From the NCBI RefSeq assembly GCF_014652895.1, contig NZ_BMZR01000005.1, positions 1 to 64,000 on the forward strand: a stretch of 64,000 nucleotides of DNA, read 5' to 3'. The notes below the pieces were generated by a model. The model saw nothing but the letters and a program-made list of their open reading frames with translations. It did not search any database and was not told the DNA's origin. Positions 28,541 through 36,530 of the stretch are shown one piece after another; position 1 is the stretch's first letter, and the number at the start of each line of letters is the position of its first letter. The DNA comes from Psychrobacter glaciei. GTDB taxonomy: Bacteria > Pseudomonadota > Gammaproteobacteria > Pseudomonadales > Moraxellaceae. Both the position numbers and the translations under genes were made by a program.

Positions 28541-29440
28541 CTAAGGTGTACCTGCATGACCTACTTTGACTTGTGTGGACAGCATACGACCTTTGGTTTC
28601 AGCTTTACGTGATGCTTCATCCCAATCAGGTGCCGCACACATAAATAGTGTTTTACCATCTTGTCCGCCGAGGGCAACAGCAAAGATACCATCAGGTGCC
28701 GTATCGATAGTTTCTAAAATCTCACCACCTTCTGCTATACGGACGGCACGCTGATTCAACGTATCCGCAATCCAAACTGCACCTTCGGCATCTAGCGCGA
28801 GACCATCAGGTAGTATACTGGCATTTTCTATACGCAAACCAAGGTTTGGCTCATCACCCAACTCTCCAAAATTAGCAAAGTCACGCTTTTCACCAAGGCT
28901 ACCATCTTCGTTGATAGCAAACTGCGTAATTTTATTGCCAAACAGCTCGTTAACGATCAAGGTCTTTTGATCTGCAGAGATAACCATACCATTTGGAAAT
29001 GCCAATCCTTCAGCGACAATCTGTGAGCTTCCATCAGGCTTAACCAAAACAAGCCCCGTATTTTCATGGTCAGCACCACCCATCAAGTCAAAGCCAAAGT
29101 TACCGATGTAAGCATTACCATTGTCTGAAACCACCATGTCATTGGCATGACCACCACAATGCTCCCAAATATCGGCATGAACGACCAAGTTACCGTCATT
29201 TTCTAGTCGTAATACTTTGCGGTCTTTCATCGATACAACCAGCATACGCCCATCGGGCAACCACCCTAAACCAGAGGGTTGCTGCTCAACATTAGCAATT
29301 TCCTCTGCCACTCCCTCATCGTTGACACGATAAATGCCTTGAGTATAAAAATCAACAAACCATAAAGCATCGTTATACCAGCGAGGGCCTTCTAAGTAAT
29401 GAAAGCCATCAACGACAACGTCTAATTTATATTCTGACAT
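28541..29440 (-). CDS. SMP-30/gluconolactonase family protein
   Basis: A 299-residue six-bladed beta-propeller hydrolase. The N-terminal LEGPRWYNDALWFVD carries the metal-binding Glu, and further blocks are GGHANDMVVSDNGNAYIGNFG, FPNGMVISADQKTL and LPDGLALDAEGAVWIAD with the catalytic-site Asn and Asp. Members hydrolyse sugar lactones or other esters with Ca2+ or Zn2+. The ATG at 29440 has GGGAA upstream. It follows the iron-dependent alcohol dehydrogenase gene by about 75 bases, so the two may act in one oxidation/lactone-hydrolysis route; the substrate is unknown. Confidence 0.85.
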   Translation of the reverse strand: MSEYKLDVVVDGFHYLEGPRWYNDALWFVDFYTQGIYRVNDEGVAEEIANVEQQPSGLGWLPDGRMLVVSMKDRKVLRLENDGNLVVHADIWEHCGGHANDMVVSDNGNAYIGNFGFDLMGGADHENTGLVLVKPDGSSQIVAEGLAFPNGMVISADQKTLIVNELFGNKITQFAINEDGSLGEKRDFANFGELGDEPNLGLRIENASILPDGLALDAEGAVWIADTLNQRAVRIAEGGEILETIDTAPDGIFAVALGGQDGKTLFMCAAPDWDEASRKAETKGRMLSTQVKVGHAGTP

Positions 29441-29514
29441 AATTGTTTCCCTTGAATAGTGGTTATCTTCCTTGATAAATAAAACTGTTTTGAATAGCAA
29501 CAATGGTTTCTGTT

Positions 29515-30678
29515 TTAGAGTATCTCCTTATATATCGTTGTCACCTCATCTAAAGTCATGTCTTTGGGGTTGGTTGCAATCAGTCGGGCATAGGTATTTA
29601 TTACTATGTCTGCCAATGCGGGGATGTCTTGATCTGTTATATCCAATTCGCTTAAGCGATACTTGAGACCACTATTTTCTAAAAACATCTTTAGTTGATC
29701 AATAAATAAAGTCGCTGCGTCTAAGTCTACCATGCCAGATGTCTGAGTAGGCATGACAGCATGAGCCAGCTCAGCATAAAGCGGGGCGGCTTCTGATAAA
29801 TTAAATGTGAAAACACCACACATAACGAGTGCATTGGCATGTCCATGAGGAATATGAAAATTGATGCTCAGCGGATACGAGAGTCCATGTACTGCTGCTA
29901 CTGATGAGTTCACAAAGGCAATACCAGCCAAAGTAGAGCCTAATAACATTTCGGCACGAGCGTCGATATCATCGCCTTGAGCCAAGACTTTCTCAAAGTT
30001 ATTCCAGAGCATCTGCAACCCTTTAACAGCCAAGGCATCTGAAATAGGATTTTTCTTGGTACGGCTCGTATACGCTTCAACGCAGTGAACCATGGCATCC
30101 AAGGCGGTTGCAGCCGTGATGTGACGAGGTAGCTTCAGTGTTAGTGTGGCATCTAAAATGGCGACATCAGGTAGAATTTTAGGCGTATAAATGGCTTTTT
30201 TGCTGCCATCTTTTGCCGTGATGACAGAGACAAAGGTAGACTCTGCACCTGTACCAGCAGTCGTTGGTATCGCAAATAAAGGCAGCTTATTAAAGCCACT
30301 GACATCTTTGTCTAAAATGTCATTTACTGACTCAAAGTCATTTGGAAGCAAGGCGACGATTTTGGCAGTATCAATAGAGCTGCCACCGCCTAGACCAATA
30401 ACCAAATCACAGTTATGGTCTCTGGCAATTTTCATAGCGTCATTGACGACGTCAACGGGTGGGTCAGCAATGACAGCATCGAAGACCACCACTTGAATGC
30501 CAGCTTCTTGTAATGATTGCTGTGCGATATCGACATAGCCCAGCTGAGTGATTCCAGCATCGGTAACAATAATAGCCGACGTCGCACGGTATTGTTGAGC
30601 TAACGCGCCTAGCTTTTTGCGCATACTGTCAGCTTCGCTGATGATATGACCATTGCTATAAAACTCAATCCCTGTCAT
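29515..30678 (-). CDS. Iron-containing alcohol dehydrogenase
   Basis: A 387-residue type III dehydrogenase. The NAD(P)-binding part has VIGLGGGSSIDTAK, then the signature TTAGTGAESTFVSVIT, and the metal-binding helices include AMVHCVEAYTS and INFHIPHGHANA with conserved His residues. Members oxidise primary alcohols, lactaldehyde, 1,3-propanediol or 4-hydroxybutyrate; substrate is not readable. First gene of a likely pair with the SMP-30 gene. A family B repeat lies upstream at 30734-30841. Confidence 0.92.
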   Translation of the reverse strand: MTGIEFYSNGHIISEADSMRKKLGALAQQYRATSAIIVTDAGITQLGYVDIAQQSLQEAGIQVVVFDAVIADPPVDVVNDAMKIARDHNCDLVIGLGGGSSIDTAKIVALLPNDFESVNDILDKDVSGFNKLPLFAIPTTAGTGAESTFVSVITAKDGSKKAIYTPKILPDVAILDATLTLKLPRHITAATALDAMVHCVEAYTSRTKKNPISDALAVKGLQMLWNNFEKVLAQGDDIDARAEMLLGSTLAGIAFVNSSVAAVHGLSYPLSINFHIPHGHANALVMCGVFTFNLSEAAPLYAELAHAVMPTQTSGMVDLDAATLFIDQLKMFLENSGLKYRLSELDITDQDIPALADIVINTYARLIATNPKDMTLDEVTTIYKEIL

Positions 30679-30733
30679 TTTTTCTTCCTTGTGTAGAGAT
30701 ATATCTAGATATGAATCAGCACTAATCGTAAGA

Positions 30734-30841
30734 TATAGTCAATCCTCTATAAATTGGATACGGTGTCAAGCTTGCTTAGTTTACTACTTGTAGTACTTTC
30801 ACTCGCCTTCCTTGTATCCAAATTATACTGAACCGACTATA
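30734..30841. repeat. Palindromic dispersed repeat, family B copy 2
   Basis: 108 bp, TATAGTC to GACTATA, same length and orientation as 7522-7629 and differing by about three bases. Located in the upstream region of the alcohol dehydrogenase gene, as copy 1 is upstream of the LysE gene. Confidence 0.85.
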
Positions 30842-31148
30842 GCTTATGTAATTCAGTATACGCAATTTCCTTAGTTATAGGCTGTCTAGTATGCGTGCAT
30901 ATCAAGAGTTTATCGTGCTTGCATAACTGATTCAATAGACCCTAACTATCTACTTAGCGATAAATAGTATATATAATTCAAAAAAATATCAGGACGTATT
31001 GGGTTTGATCATTATCGTCAGGCTGCGTAACTAAAGTCTCTCAAGTTAATATTTACAGGATTAATAGCATAGGTCGACCAACGAATAGACCAGCACAAGC
31101 CAAGGGATAAGTGGGTTATGTTCGGATAGCTTGGGAAAACAACAGACA

Positions 31149-31170
31149 TAAAAAAAACGCTAGACGCGTT
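31149..31170 (-). terminator. Displaced tRNA-Ser terminator
   Basis: Stem AACGC (31156-31160) with GCGTT (31166-31170), and a T run on the minus strand. Its surroundings match those of the hairpin at 58603-58624, which follows tRNA-Ser. Likely the original terminator of that tRNA, separated from it by the island. Confidence 0.6.
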
Positions 31171-31230
31171 ATTTACAAAGGGTTTTATTGGTATATGGGT
31201 TGAATTGGGGCAAGCTGGGCAAACTAGGAT

Positions 31231-31255
31231 TTTATAAGATTGGCGGTGAAGGAGG
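31231..31255. repeat. Left attachment site (25-bp direct repeat)
   Basis: These 25 bases are identical to 58685-58709, which covers the 3' end of tRNA-Ser and its CCA (TGGCGGTGAAGGAGG in plus-strand reading). Identity breaks at 31256. Diverged similarity continues leftward for about 100 bases in both copies. This is the copy made when an element integrates at a tRNA 3' end. Confidence 0.9.
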
Positions 31256-31591
31256 AAGTCAAACTATTTATTTAAGTGTATGATAAATATAACATTATTT
31301 ATTTTAACCCTAGTTATAGACCAACTATTAGACCAACAAAGAATAAGTATTGGATGCATAACAGACAGCTAAGCTTATATTCTAATTAAATGTAACTAAA
31401 TGTTTCTACGTCACTATTTAGTTTCAAATACATATTATCACTAAAAATCCTTTTAAGTGAATTAATACTAACGTATATTATTTTTAATCAATATTTTACG
31501 AAATAATAGCTAATCTATAATTACAAAGTGTTGGCTATTTTAATAGGTAAATAGCCAGAACACTTTAGTTTTCTAACAAAGAACTATTGAC

Positions 31592-32008
31592 TCAAAATTC
31601 AATTCTATCAACTGACGGATCATTCATTGCCATAAGGACATTAGAAGCTTCTTGAAGGGGTGAAGACTGAACTGTGTTTTGAATGGCAGTCATTGCCATC
31701 GAAATTAATTCAGGGTTATCACTTTCAATACCTTGGTCCAGCCTATGAAACATCTCATCAATAACGTGTCTACGTTCTATAAAGCGTTCTTTGAGATACG
31801 ACTCTAAAAACTCTCTTTGATTATTAGTTTTTGATAATTGCACTTCTCTCCAAGCTGAAATTGCTTCGCGCTTAGTATGCTCAGTCTGACAAACAGTCTT
31901 ATAGTCAGCGTACGCGTTAACCAGCATCTCAAAGCCTTTAGCTGCATTAGATACAGGGTTTTTAGAGGAGGTAAAAGCTTTCTTCGAATTTCTGATAACT
32001 TCTTTCAT
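31592..32008 (-). CDS. Small helical protein of unknown function (operon gene 4)
   Basis: A 138-residue, mostly helical soluble protein rich in Glu, Arg, Asn and Ser, without a signal peptide or membrane segment. The central part (about residues 50-95) looks like a long amphipathic helix pair, and the last third (NPELISMAMTAIQN, then SPLQEASNV) is another. I do not recognise the family. It follows the glycine-rich gene by 17 bases and is the last gene of a four-gene minus-strand operon. An AGGA lies upstream of the ATG. Confidence 0.6.
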   Translation of the reverse strand: MKEVIRNSKKAFTSSKNPVSNAAKGFEMLVNAYADYKTVCQTEHTKREAISAWREVQLSKTNNQREFLESYLKERFIERRHVIDEMFHRLDQGIESDNPELISMAMTAIQNTVQSSPLQEASNVLMAMNDPSVDRIEF

Positions 32009-32025
32009 ATGGTCAATTTTCCTAG

Positions 32026-32955
32026 TTATATTTCAAGATAGCCTTCGCACTTATGACGTATGTTCTGTATTGCTTGTCCCTCGCTATTTAAAATAGGCTG
32101 ATCTAAAATATTTTTGAGTGACTTTCCTATAGCAAGCATTGTTGTAAAGGCCTCTGGGTCAGACGCATCATTAACTTTCATTTGTTCAAATCGTTTGACT
32201 GTTTCGAGTAATACTTTTTGGACCTCAAGTGCGTTGATAGTAATGGCTTTTACAGCAACCTCCATCAGTTCAATTTCAGCAATATTAGCATCGTTTCTTG
32301 CTTCTACTGCTCTTGCTTTAGTTAGAGCTTCTTCCCCTTTCCCCGCTAAATGAAGACCTGTAATGGCTAATGCAGGACCGGCAATTAAACCACCTAACAC
32401 CATAGTCCCACCAGCCATACCCAAACCACCTGTCGCAAGAGAACCACCGCCAAGCCAAGCTAAGGTTGCATTCGTTGAAGCAGCTCCTGCAAGCGTTGAA
32501 ATGGCTGTTCCTGTAGAGGCTGCACCGAACAAGCCTACTGTTCCATAAGCCCCCATACCTGTAAGAACTCCGGCAGTCACACCGCTTGCAATACCGTTTT
32601 CGATTTTAACTGCGGTAGTAACACCCTGTTTCATTTCTACATATTCTTGCTCAGTTAATATTTGATTAAAATTTTCAATTCTTGAGCCAGCATCTTTGAT
32701 TTTTCTCAACATATCTATGATATGTCTAATTTGATTATTGAATATATCAACTTTTAGTTGACCCAAATTCCTAAGCTCATGATTAGCGTCAGAGCTAGAC
32801 AGTTTCAAGATATCTCTTTGCAGCTTTAGTCGTACTTGAGACCATTCAACAATGCTATTAGCATCAGATATGTCTGACATGCCTTTAGCGCCTGAAGCTA
32901 CGCCAACTCCTGCTGCGGCTAAAGCCATTCCGCCCAGTATAAATGGAATAGGCAT
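32026..32955 (-). CDS. Glycine-rich hairpin protein, putative membrane-inserting (operon gene 3)
   Basis: A 309-residue protein. The first 25 residues are Gly/Ala-rich (FILGGMALAAAGVGVASGAK); a helical region follows (about 30-110), then a long Gly/Ala/Thr-rich stretch (about 120-205) with GGGSLATGGLGMAGG and LGGLIAGPALAITG, and a helical C-terminal part. This is the profile of a protein that inserts a glycine-zipper hairpin into membrane, flanked by coiled coils. Similar Gly-rich cores occur in uncharacterised bacterial proteins; I know no function. AAGGAG precedes the ATG. A membrane effector in a defence operon is a speculation. Confidence 0.65.
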   Translation of the reverse strand: MPIPFILGGMALAAAGVGVASGAKGMSDISDANSIVEWSQVRLKLQRDILKLSSSDANHELRNLGQLKVDIFNNQIRHIIDMLRKIKDAGSRIENFNQILTEQEYVEMKQGVTTAVKIENGIASGVTAGVLTGMGAYGTVGLFGAASTGTAISTLAGAASTNATLAWLGGGSLATGGLGMAGGTMVLGGLIAGPALAITGLHLAGKGEEALTKARAVEARNDANIAEIELMEVAVKAITINALEVQKVLLETVKRFEQMKVNDASDPEAFTTMLAIGKSLKNILDQPILNSEGQAIQNIRHKCEGYLEI

Positions 32956-32973
32956 GTGAAACTCCTTGGTTAT

Positions 32974-33312
32974 TTAAACCTGTATAATCGGTAAGTTGTT
33001 TTCTATTTGAGCTTTCTGACAGGCACTAATGTTCAGATTTATATAGTCTTCATAATTCATAGTAGAGAAAGCGTAAAAATACATTGCCTCGATATTACAA
33101 ATTAAAGGTCTGTATTCATAAATACCGCAATTATTATTGGTTTTATCGAAGTGAATGCACACGCCATTACCACTGTCTAAACTCTCATATAGTTTTTGAT
33201 TTTGCAGGTTCTGGCAGCACCAGCCACATTGATTACAAGGAAACTTATCTTTCGAAAGAGTGTGACTTAGTTTAGGTGGTTTCTCTATAAATTTAGACTC
33301 TATTATTCTCAC
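32974..33312 (-). CDS. YkgJ-type cysteine cluster protein (operon gene 2)
   Basis: A 112-residue protein with the YkgJ/UPF0153 cysteine pattern: CNQCGWCC near residue 27, then C-x-HF, C-x-IYEYRPLIC, and a last Cys in ISACQKA. The family is thought to bind zinc or an iron-sulfur cluster; its role is unsettled. The start is a GTG at 33312. It lies 18 bases upstream of the glycine-rich gene and 33 bases downstream of the Sel1 gene, so it is firmly in the operon. YkgJ domains have been seen in gene neighbourhoods with modification enzymes, but no such activity can be read here. Confidence 0.78.
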   Translation of the reverse strand: MRIIESKFIEKPPKLSHTLSKDKFPCNQCGWCCQNLQNQKLYESLDSGNGVCIHFDKTNNNCGIYEYRPLICNIEAMYFYAFSTMNYEDYINLNISACQKAQIENNLPIIQV

Positions 33313-33345
33313 AATACTCTCTTGATTTGGTATATTCGTATTTTT

Positions 33346-34653
33346 TCACAATGCTTCGATTCTTTCTTTTATGTTATTCATCAATTCTTCTATATGTTGT
33401 TCATTCTCTAATATCACGCCATTCTCATCCATATCAGCAAAGCGTGAACTTAGATCAGTAGCACTTTTTTGAAAATCATCCATCAAATCGAGAAATTCTT
33501 CATTATTATCAGTACTTAGATTATATTGTTCAATAGTAGATAGTTTTTCTGATAGTTCATATATTAAATCTAGTGGTGCTTGTTCTTCGTCAATAGACTC
33601 ATCATTTTCTAATAACATAGCAATTTTGTCTTCTATATCCTCAATACGTTCATCAATGTTATCTAAGGCATCAGTGATAACATATGAATAGATATCTTCT
33701 ATTTGCTCTACTGCAATTTCTTTATTTTGGTTTAGGTAGGCATTGATACAGTCTGATAGCCGCTCTGCATAGGAGCGGGCAACTTGATCAGTAGATTTTA
33801 TGGCATATTCGTTTATATAGAGTATCTGATTTGACTGATCGTAGTGGGCTGACGTAAGCTCAACAACTGCCTCCCAATCGTTTGAGGAGTTTTTCAGAAT
33901 AATAACGTACCCATCTTCTTCATCGCTGAAATGCAAATAGATACCTTCTTGTAGGTTTTGGCTGGCAGTTGTATCTATATTCAATATTCCTAAAGCAAAA
34001 GGAACATCAAAGCCTGTTGCTGCTTGGGCTTTCTCGGTTCTATCGATATATTTGAATAATTCTTCCTCACTCATACTTTCAGGAAACCACACACCACCGC
34101 CTGCATTAAGTGGTAATCTTTTAGACTCATCACGGAAGTAATCGTCAAAGAAACTACGTAATGGTATTAGCAATGCTTTATTAGAGTTTATGTCTTCGCT
34201 AACAGTATCTGGTTGCTCAACAATTATTTGAGTACTATTCGCATTTTGAGTTTCAGCGTCCTCTTTTATTAGTAAGTCGATATTATATTTTGCAATGTCA
34301 TCACCTTGGTCAGCCGCTTTTTGGAACCATTCAAGGGCTTTGATATGATCCTGTGCAACACCTAAACCGTCTTTATACATCAATGCAAGATTGACTTGCC
34401 CTGTATGGTAGTTCTGATTGGCTGCTTTTTGGAACCACTCAAATGCTTTAAAATGATCCTGATCAACACAGTGACCATTGTTATACATGCATCCAATACT
34501 ATCTTGAGCTGGTGCATAATTTTCACTAGCTGATTTTTCAAACCACTCAAGTGCTTTAGCATAGTCTTGTGAGATACCATTTCCATTGAGATAGTCCATT
34601 CCAATCAGCATTTGTGCTTCAAGGTAATTTTTGCTGGCGGAATTTTGGTACAT
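33346..34653 (-). CDS. Sel1-repeat protein with an unknown C-terminal domain (operon gene 1)
   Basis: A 435-residue protein. Residues 1-120 hold about three Sel1 (TPR-like) repeats of 36 residues, with motifs such as YAKALEWFEKSA, HFKAFEWFQKAA and HIKALEWFQKAA. Residues 160-300 form an unrecognised globular domain (GGGVWFPESM, GFDVPFALGILN). The acidic C-terminus (300-435) is rich in Glu/Asp and likely coiled coil. Sel1 repeats mediate protein contacts, so this may be the scaffold of the four-gene system. ATG at 34653 with GGAG upstream. The two N-terminal repeats begin almost at the start, without a signal peptide, so it is likely cytosolic. Confidence 0.75.
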   Translation of the reverse strand: MYQNSASKNYLEAQMLIGMDYLNGNGISQDYAKALEWFEKSASENYAPAQDSIGCMYNNGHCVDQDHFKAFEWFQKAANQNYHTGQVNLALMYKDGLGVAQDHIKALEWFQKAADQGDDIAKYNIDLLIKEDAETQNANSTQIIVEQPDTVSEDINSNKALLIPLRSFFDDYFRDESKRLPLNAGGGVWFPESMSEEELFKYIDRTEKAQAATGFDVPFALGILNIDTTASQNLQEGIYLHFSDEEDGYVIILKNSSNDWEAVVELTSAHYDQSNQILYINEYAIKSTDQVARSYAERLSDCINAYLNQNKEIAVEQIEDIYSYVITDALDNIDERIEDIEDKIAMLLENDESIDEEQAPLDLIYELSEKLSTIEQYNLSTDNNEEFLDLMDDFQKSATDLSSRFADMDENGVILENEQHIEELMNNIKERIEAL

Positions 34654-35012
34654 CGATTTGCTCCAAGTTCTTTGATATAGGCTTCAGCGGCTTTTATGGT
34701 ATTATTCACAACATATAACACTTTGTAAACTATTGTTTCTAATTTATTGCAATTTAGTGAGATTTTCAGGTATTAATTCATGTAGAGAAAGACCTATATA
34801 TCTCATAGTGACATATTACATTTGGCTTAGATAAACAGCATAAACTAACGGCTATATACCGTTAGTTTATGCAAAAGTAAAAAGTGTCATGACCGAGCAT
34901 CAACAAGAGACAGCAAATGTATAATGCTATTGCGATGAATACGCGCAATATACCAAATTAATCAATCGTATATTCGTTTAACGAAATAACAAATAAATAA
35001 GGGATAGTCAGT
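34654..35012. other. Divergent intergenic region between the unknown operon and hsdM
   Basis: About 360 bases, AT-rich, carrying the promoters for two divergent operons and the perfect palindrome at 34838-34872. No gene seen; there is no candidate C-protein (controller) gene. Confidence 0.5.
34838..34872. promoter_or_regulatory. Perfect 14-bp inverted repeat upstream of hsdM
   Basis: GCATAAACTAACGG (34838-34851) and CCGTTAGTTTATGC (34859-34872) around the 7-base loop CTATATA. No T tract follows on either strand, so an operator for a dimeric regulator is more likely than a terminator. It lies about 140 bases before hsdM and 165 bases before the Sel1 gene. Confidence 0.55.
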
Positions 35013-36530
35013 ATGCCCACCAGCAAAATCAATCAAGACGATATCAATAAAGCCGTATGGAACGCTTGTGATACTTTTCGCGGGGTCATCAGCGCCGATA
35101 CCTATAAAGACTTTATCTTAACCATGCTGTTCCTTAAGTACTTGTCTGACGTCTATCGCGATGAGTACAACAAGCTGGTCGAACAGTTCGGCGACAACCC
35201 CGAACTGATCCATGCCATGATGTCCAAGCAGCGTTTCGTCTTACCTGAAGGCGCAAGCTTTTGGGACTTGTATGAGCAGCGCCATCAGCCGGGCAATGGT
35301 CAGCGTATTGACGAAGCGCTACATGCTATCGAAGAAGCCAACGGCACCAAGCTCAAAAACGTCTTTCAAGACATCAGTTTCAACACGGACAAATTGGGTC
35401 AAGAAAAGCAAAAGAACGAGCTATTACGCCACTTATTAGAAGATTTTGGCAAAGACATCCTTAATCTAAGCGTTGAGCGTGTCGGTAGCCTCGATGTGAT
35501 TGGTAATGCCTATGAGTTCTTAATCAAGCACTTTGCCGCGAGTAGTGGCGCGACAGCTGGTGAGTTCTATACGCCGCCCGAAGTATCTAACTTACTAGCG
35601 ACTATCCTTGAGCCTGTCGAAGGTGACGAGATCTGTGATCCAGCCTGTGGTTCAGGCTCGCTACTCATCAAGTGCGGGGCGATGGTACGCAAAAACTCAA
35701 ACTCTAAGAAGTATGCGCTATACGGTCAAGAAGCCATTGGCTCGACATGGGCACTGGCCAAGATGAATATGTTCCTACACGGTGAGGACAACCACCGTAT
35801 CGAGTGGGGTGATACCATCCGTAATCCGCTGCTACTCGACAAAGACGGCAAGCACTTATTACAGTTCGATGTGGTGACCGCCAACCCACCGTTTTCACTG
35901 GATAAATGGGGTCATGAGGATGCCAGTAGCGATCCCTATGGTCGCTTCCATCGCGGTGTACCGCCCAAGACTAAGGGCGACTATGCCTTTATCAGTCATA
36001 TGATTGAAACACTTAAGCCAAGCACTGGTCGTATGGGTGTGGTCGTACCGCATGGCGTGCTGTTCCGTGCATCAAGTGAAGGTAAAATCCGTCAGCAACT
36101 GATAGAAGAAAACTTGCTAGATACGGTAATTGGCTTACCTGAAAAGCTGTTCTTTGGTACGGGTATTCCAGCCGCTATTTTACTGTTCAAAAAGAATAAG
36201 ACCGATGATACGGTACTGTTTATTGATGCCAGCAATGAGTTTAAATCAGGTAAAAACCAAAATCAGCTCACTGAAGATAATATTGCTAAGATCATTGAGA
36301 CGTATAAAGCGCGTTCAAGCGTCGATAAATATGCGTATCTAGCCAGCTTTGATGAAATTAAAGAAAACGACTTTAACCTAAACATTCCGCGCTATGTTGA
36401 TACCTTTGAAGAAGAGGCGGAGATTGATTTGGATGCGGTACGTGCTGAGCGTCTTGAGTTAAAGGCTGAGTTGGATACGCTAGAAGCTGAGATGGCAGGG
36501 TTTTTAAAGGAGTTGGGTTATGGTGCCTAA
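35013..36530 (+). CDS. hsdM: Type I restriction-modification DNA methylase subunit HsdM
   Basis: A 505-residue N6-adenine methyltransferase. An N-terminal helical domain (LKYLSDVYRDEYN) precedes the SAM motif DPACGSGSLL near residue 213 and the catalytic NPPF around residue 290; the C-terminus is a coiled coil that contacts HsdS. It methylates the target sequence as HsdM2HsdS. First gene of hsdM-hsdS-ptuA-ptuB-hsdR. Its last 11 bases overlap hsdS. AGGGA lies upstream of the ATG. Base use looks closer to the core genome than that of the three genes that follow. Confidence 0.96.
   Translation: MPTSKINQDDINKAVWNACDTFRGVISADTYKDFILTMLFLKYLSDVYRDEYNKLVEQFGDNPELIHAMMSKQRFVLPEGASFWDLYEQRHQPGNGQRIDEALHAIEEANGTKLKNVFQDISFNTDKLGQEKQKNELLRHLLEDFGKDILNLSVERVGSLDVIGNAYEFLIKHFAASSGATAGEFYTPPEVSNLLATILEPVEGDEICDPACGSGSLLIKCGAMVRKNSNSKKYALYGQEAIGSTWALAKMNMFLHGEDNHRIEWGDTIRNPLLLDKDGKHLLQFDVVTANPPFSLDKWGHEDASSDPYGRFHRGVPPKTKGDYAFISHMIETLKPSTGRMGVVVPHGVLFRASSEGKIRQQLIEENLLDTVIGLPEKLFFGTGIPAAILLFKKNKTDDTVLFIDASNEFKSGKNQNQLTEDNIAKIIETYKARSSVDKYAYLASFDEIKENDFNLNIPRYVDTFEEEAEIDLDAVRAERLELKAELDTLEAEMAGFLKELGYGA

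Larger units (their letters stand above)
30679..31591. other. Gene-less stretch spanning the left island boundary
   Basis: About 900 bases with no supported gene. It contains the family B repeat copy 2, a degenerate IS-end-like match near 30930, a terminator-like hairpin at 31149-31170 and the left att repeat at 31231-31255. Bases past 31256 are AT-rich island DNA. An imperfect hairpin at about 31525-31567 (GGCTATTTT and AAATAGCC arms) lies just past the last gene of the minus-strand operon and may end its transcript. Confidence 0.6.
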
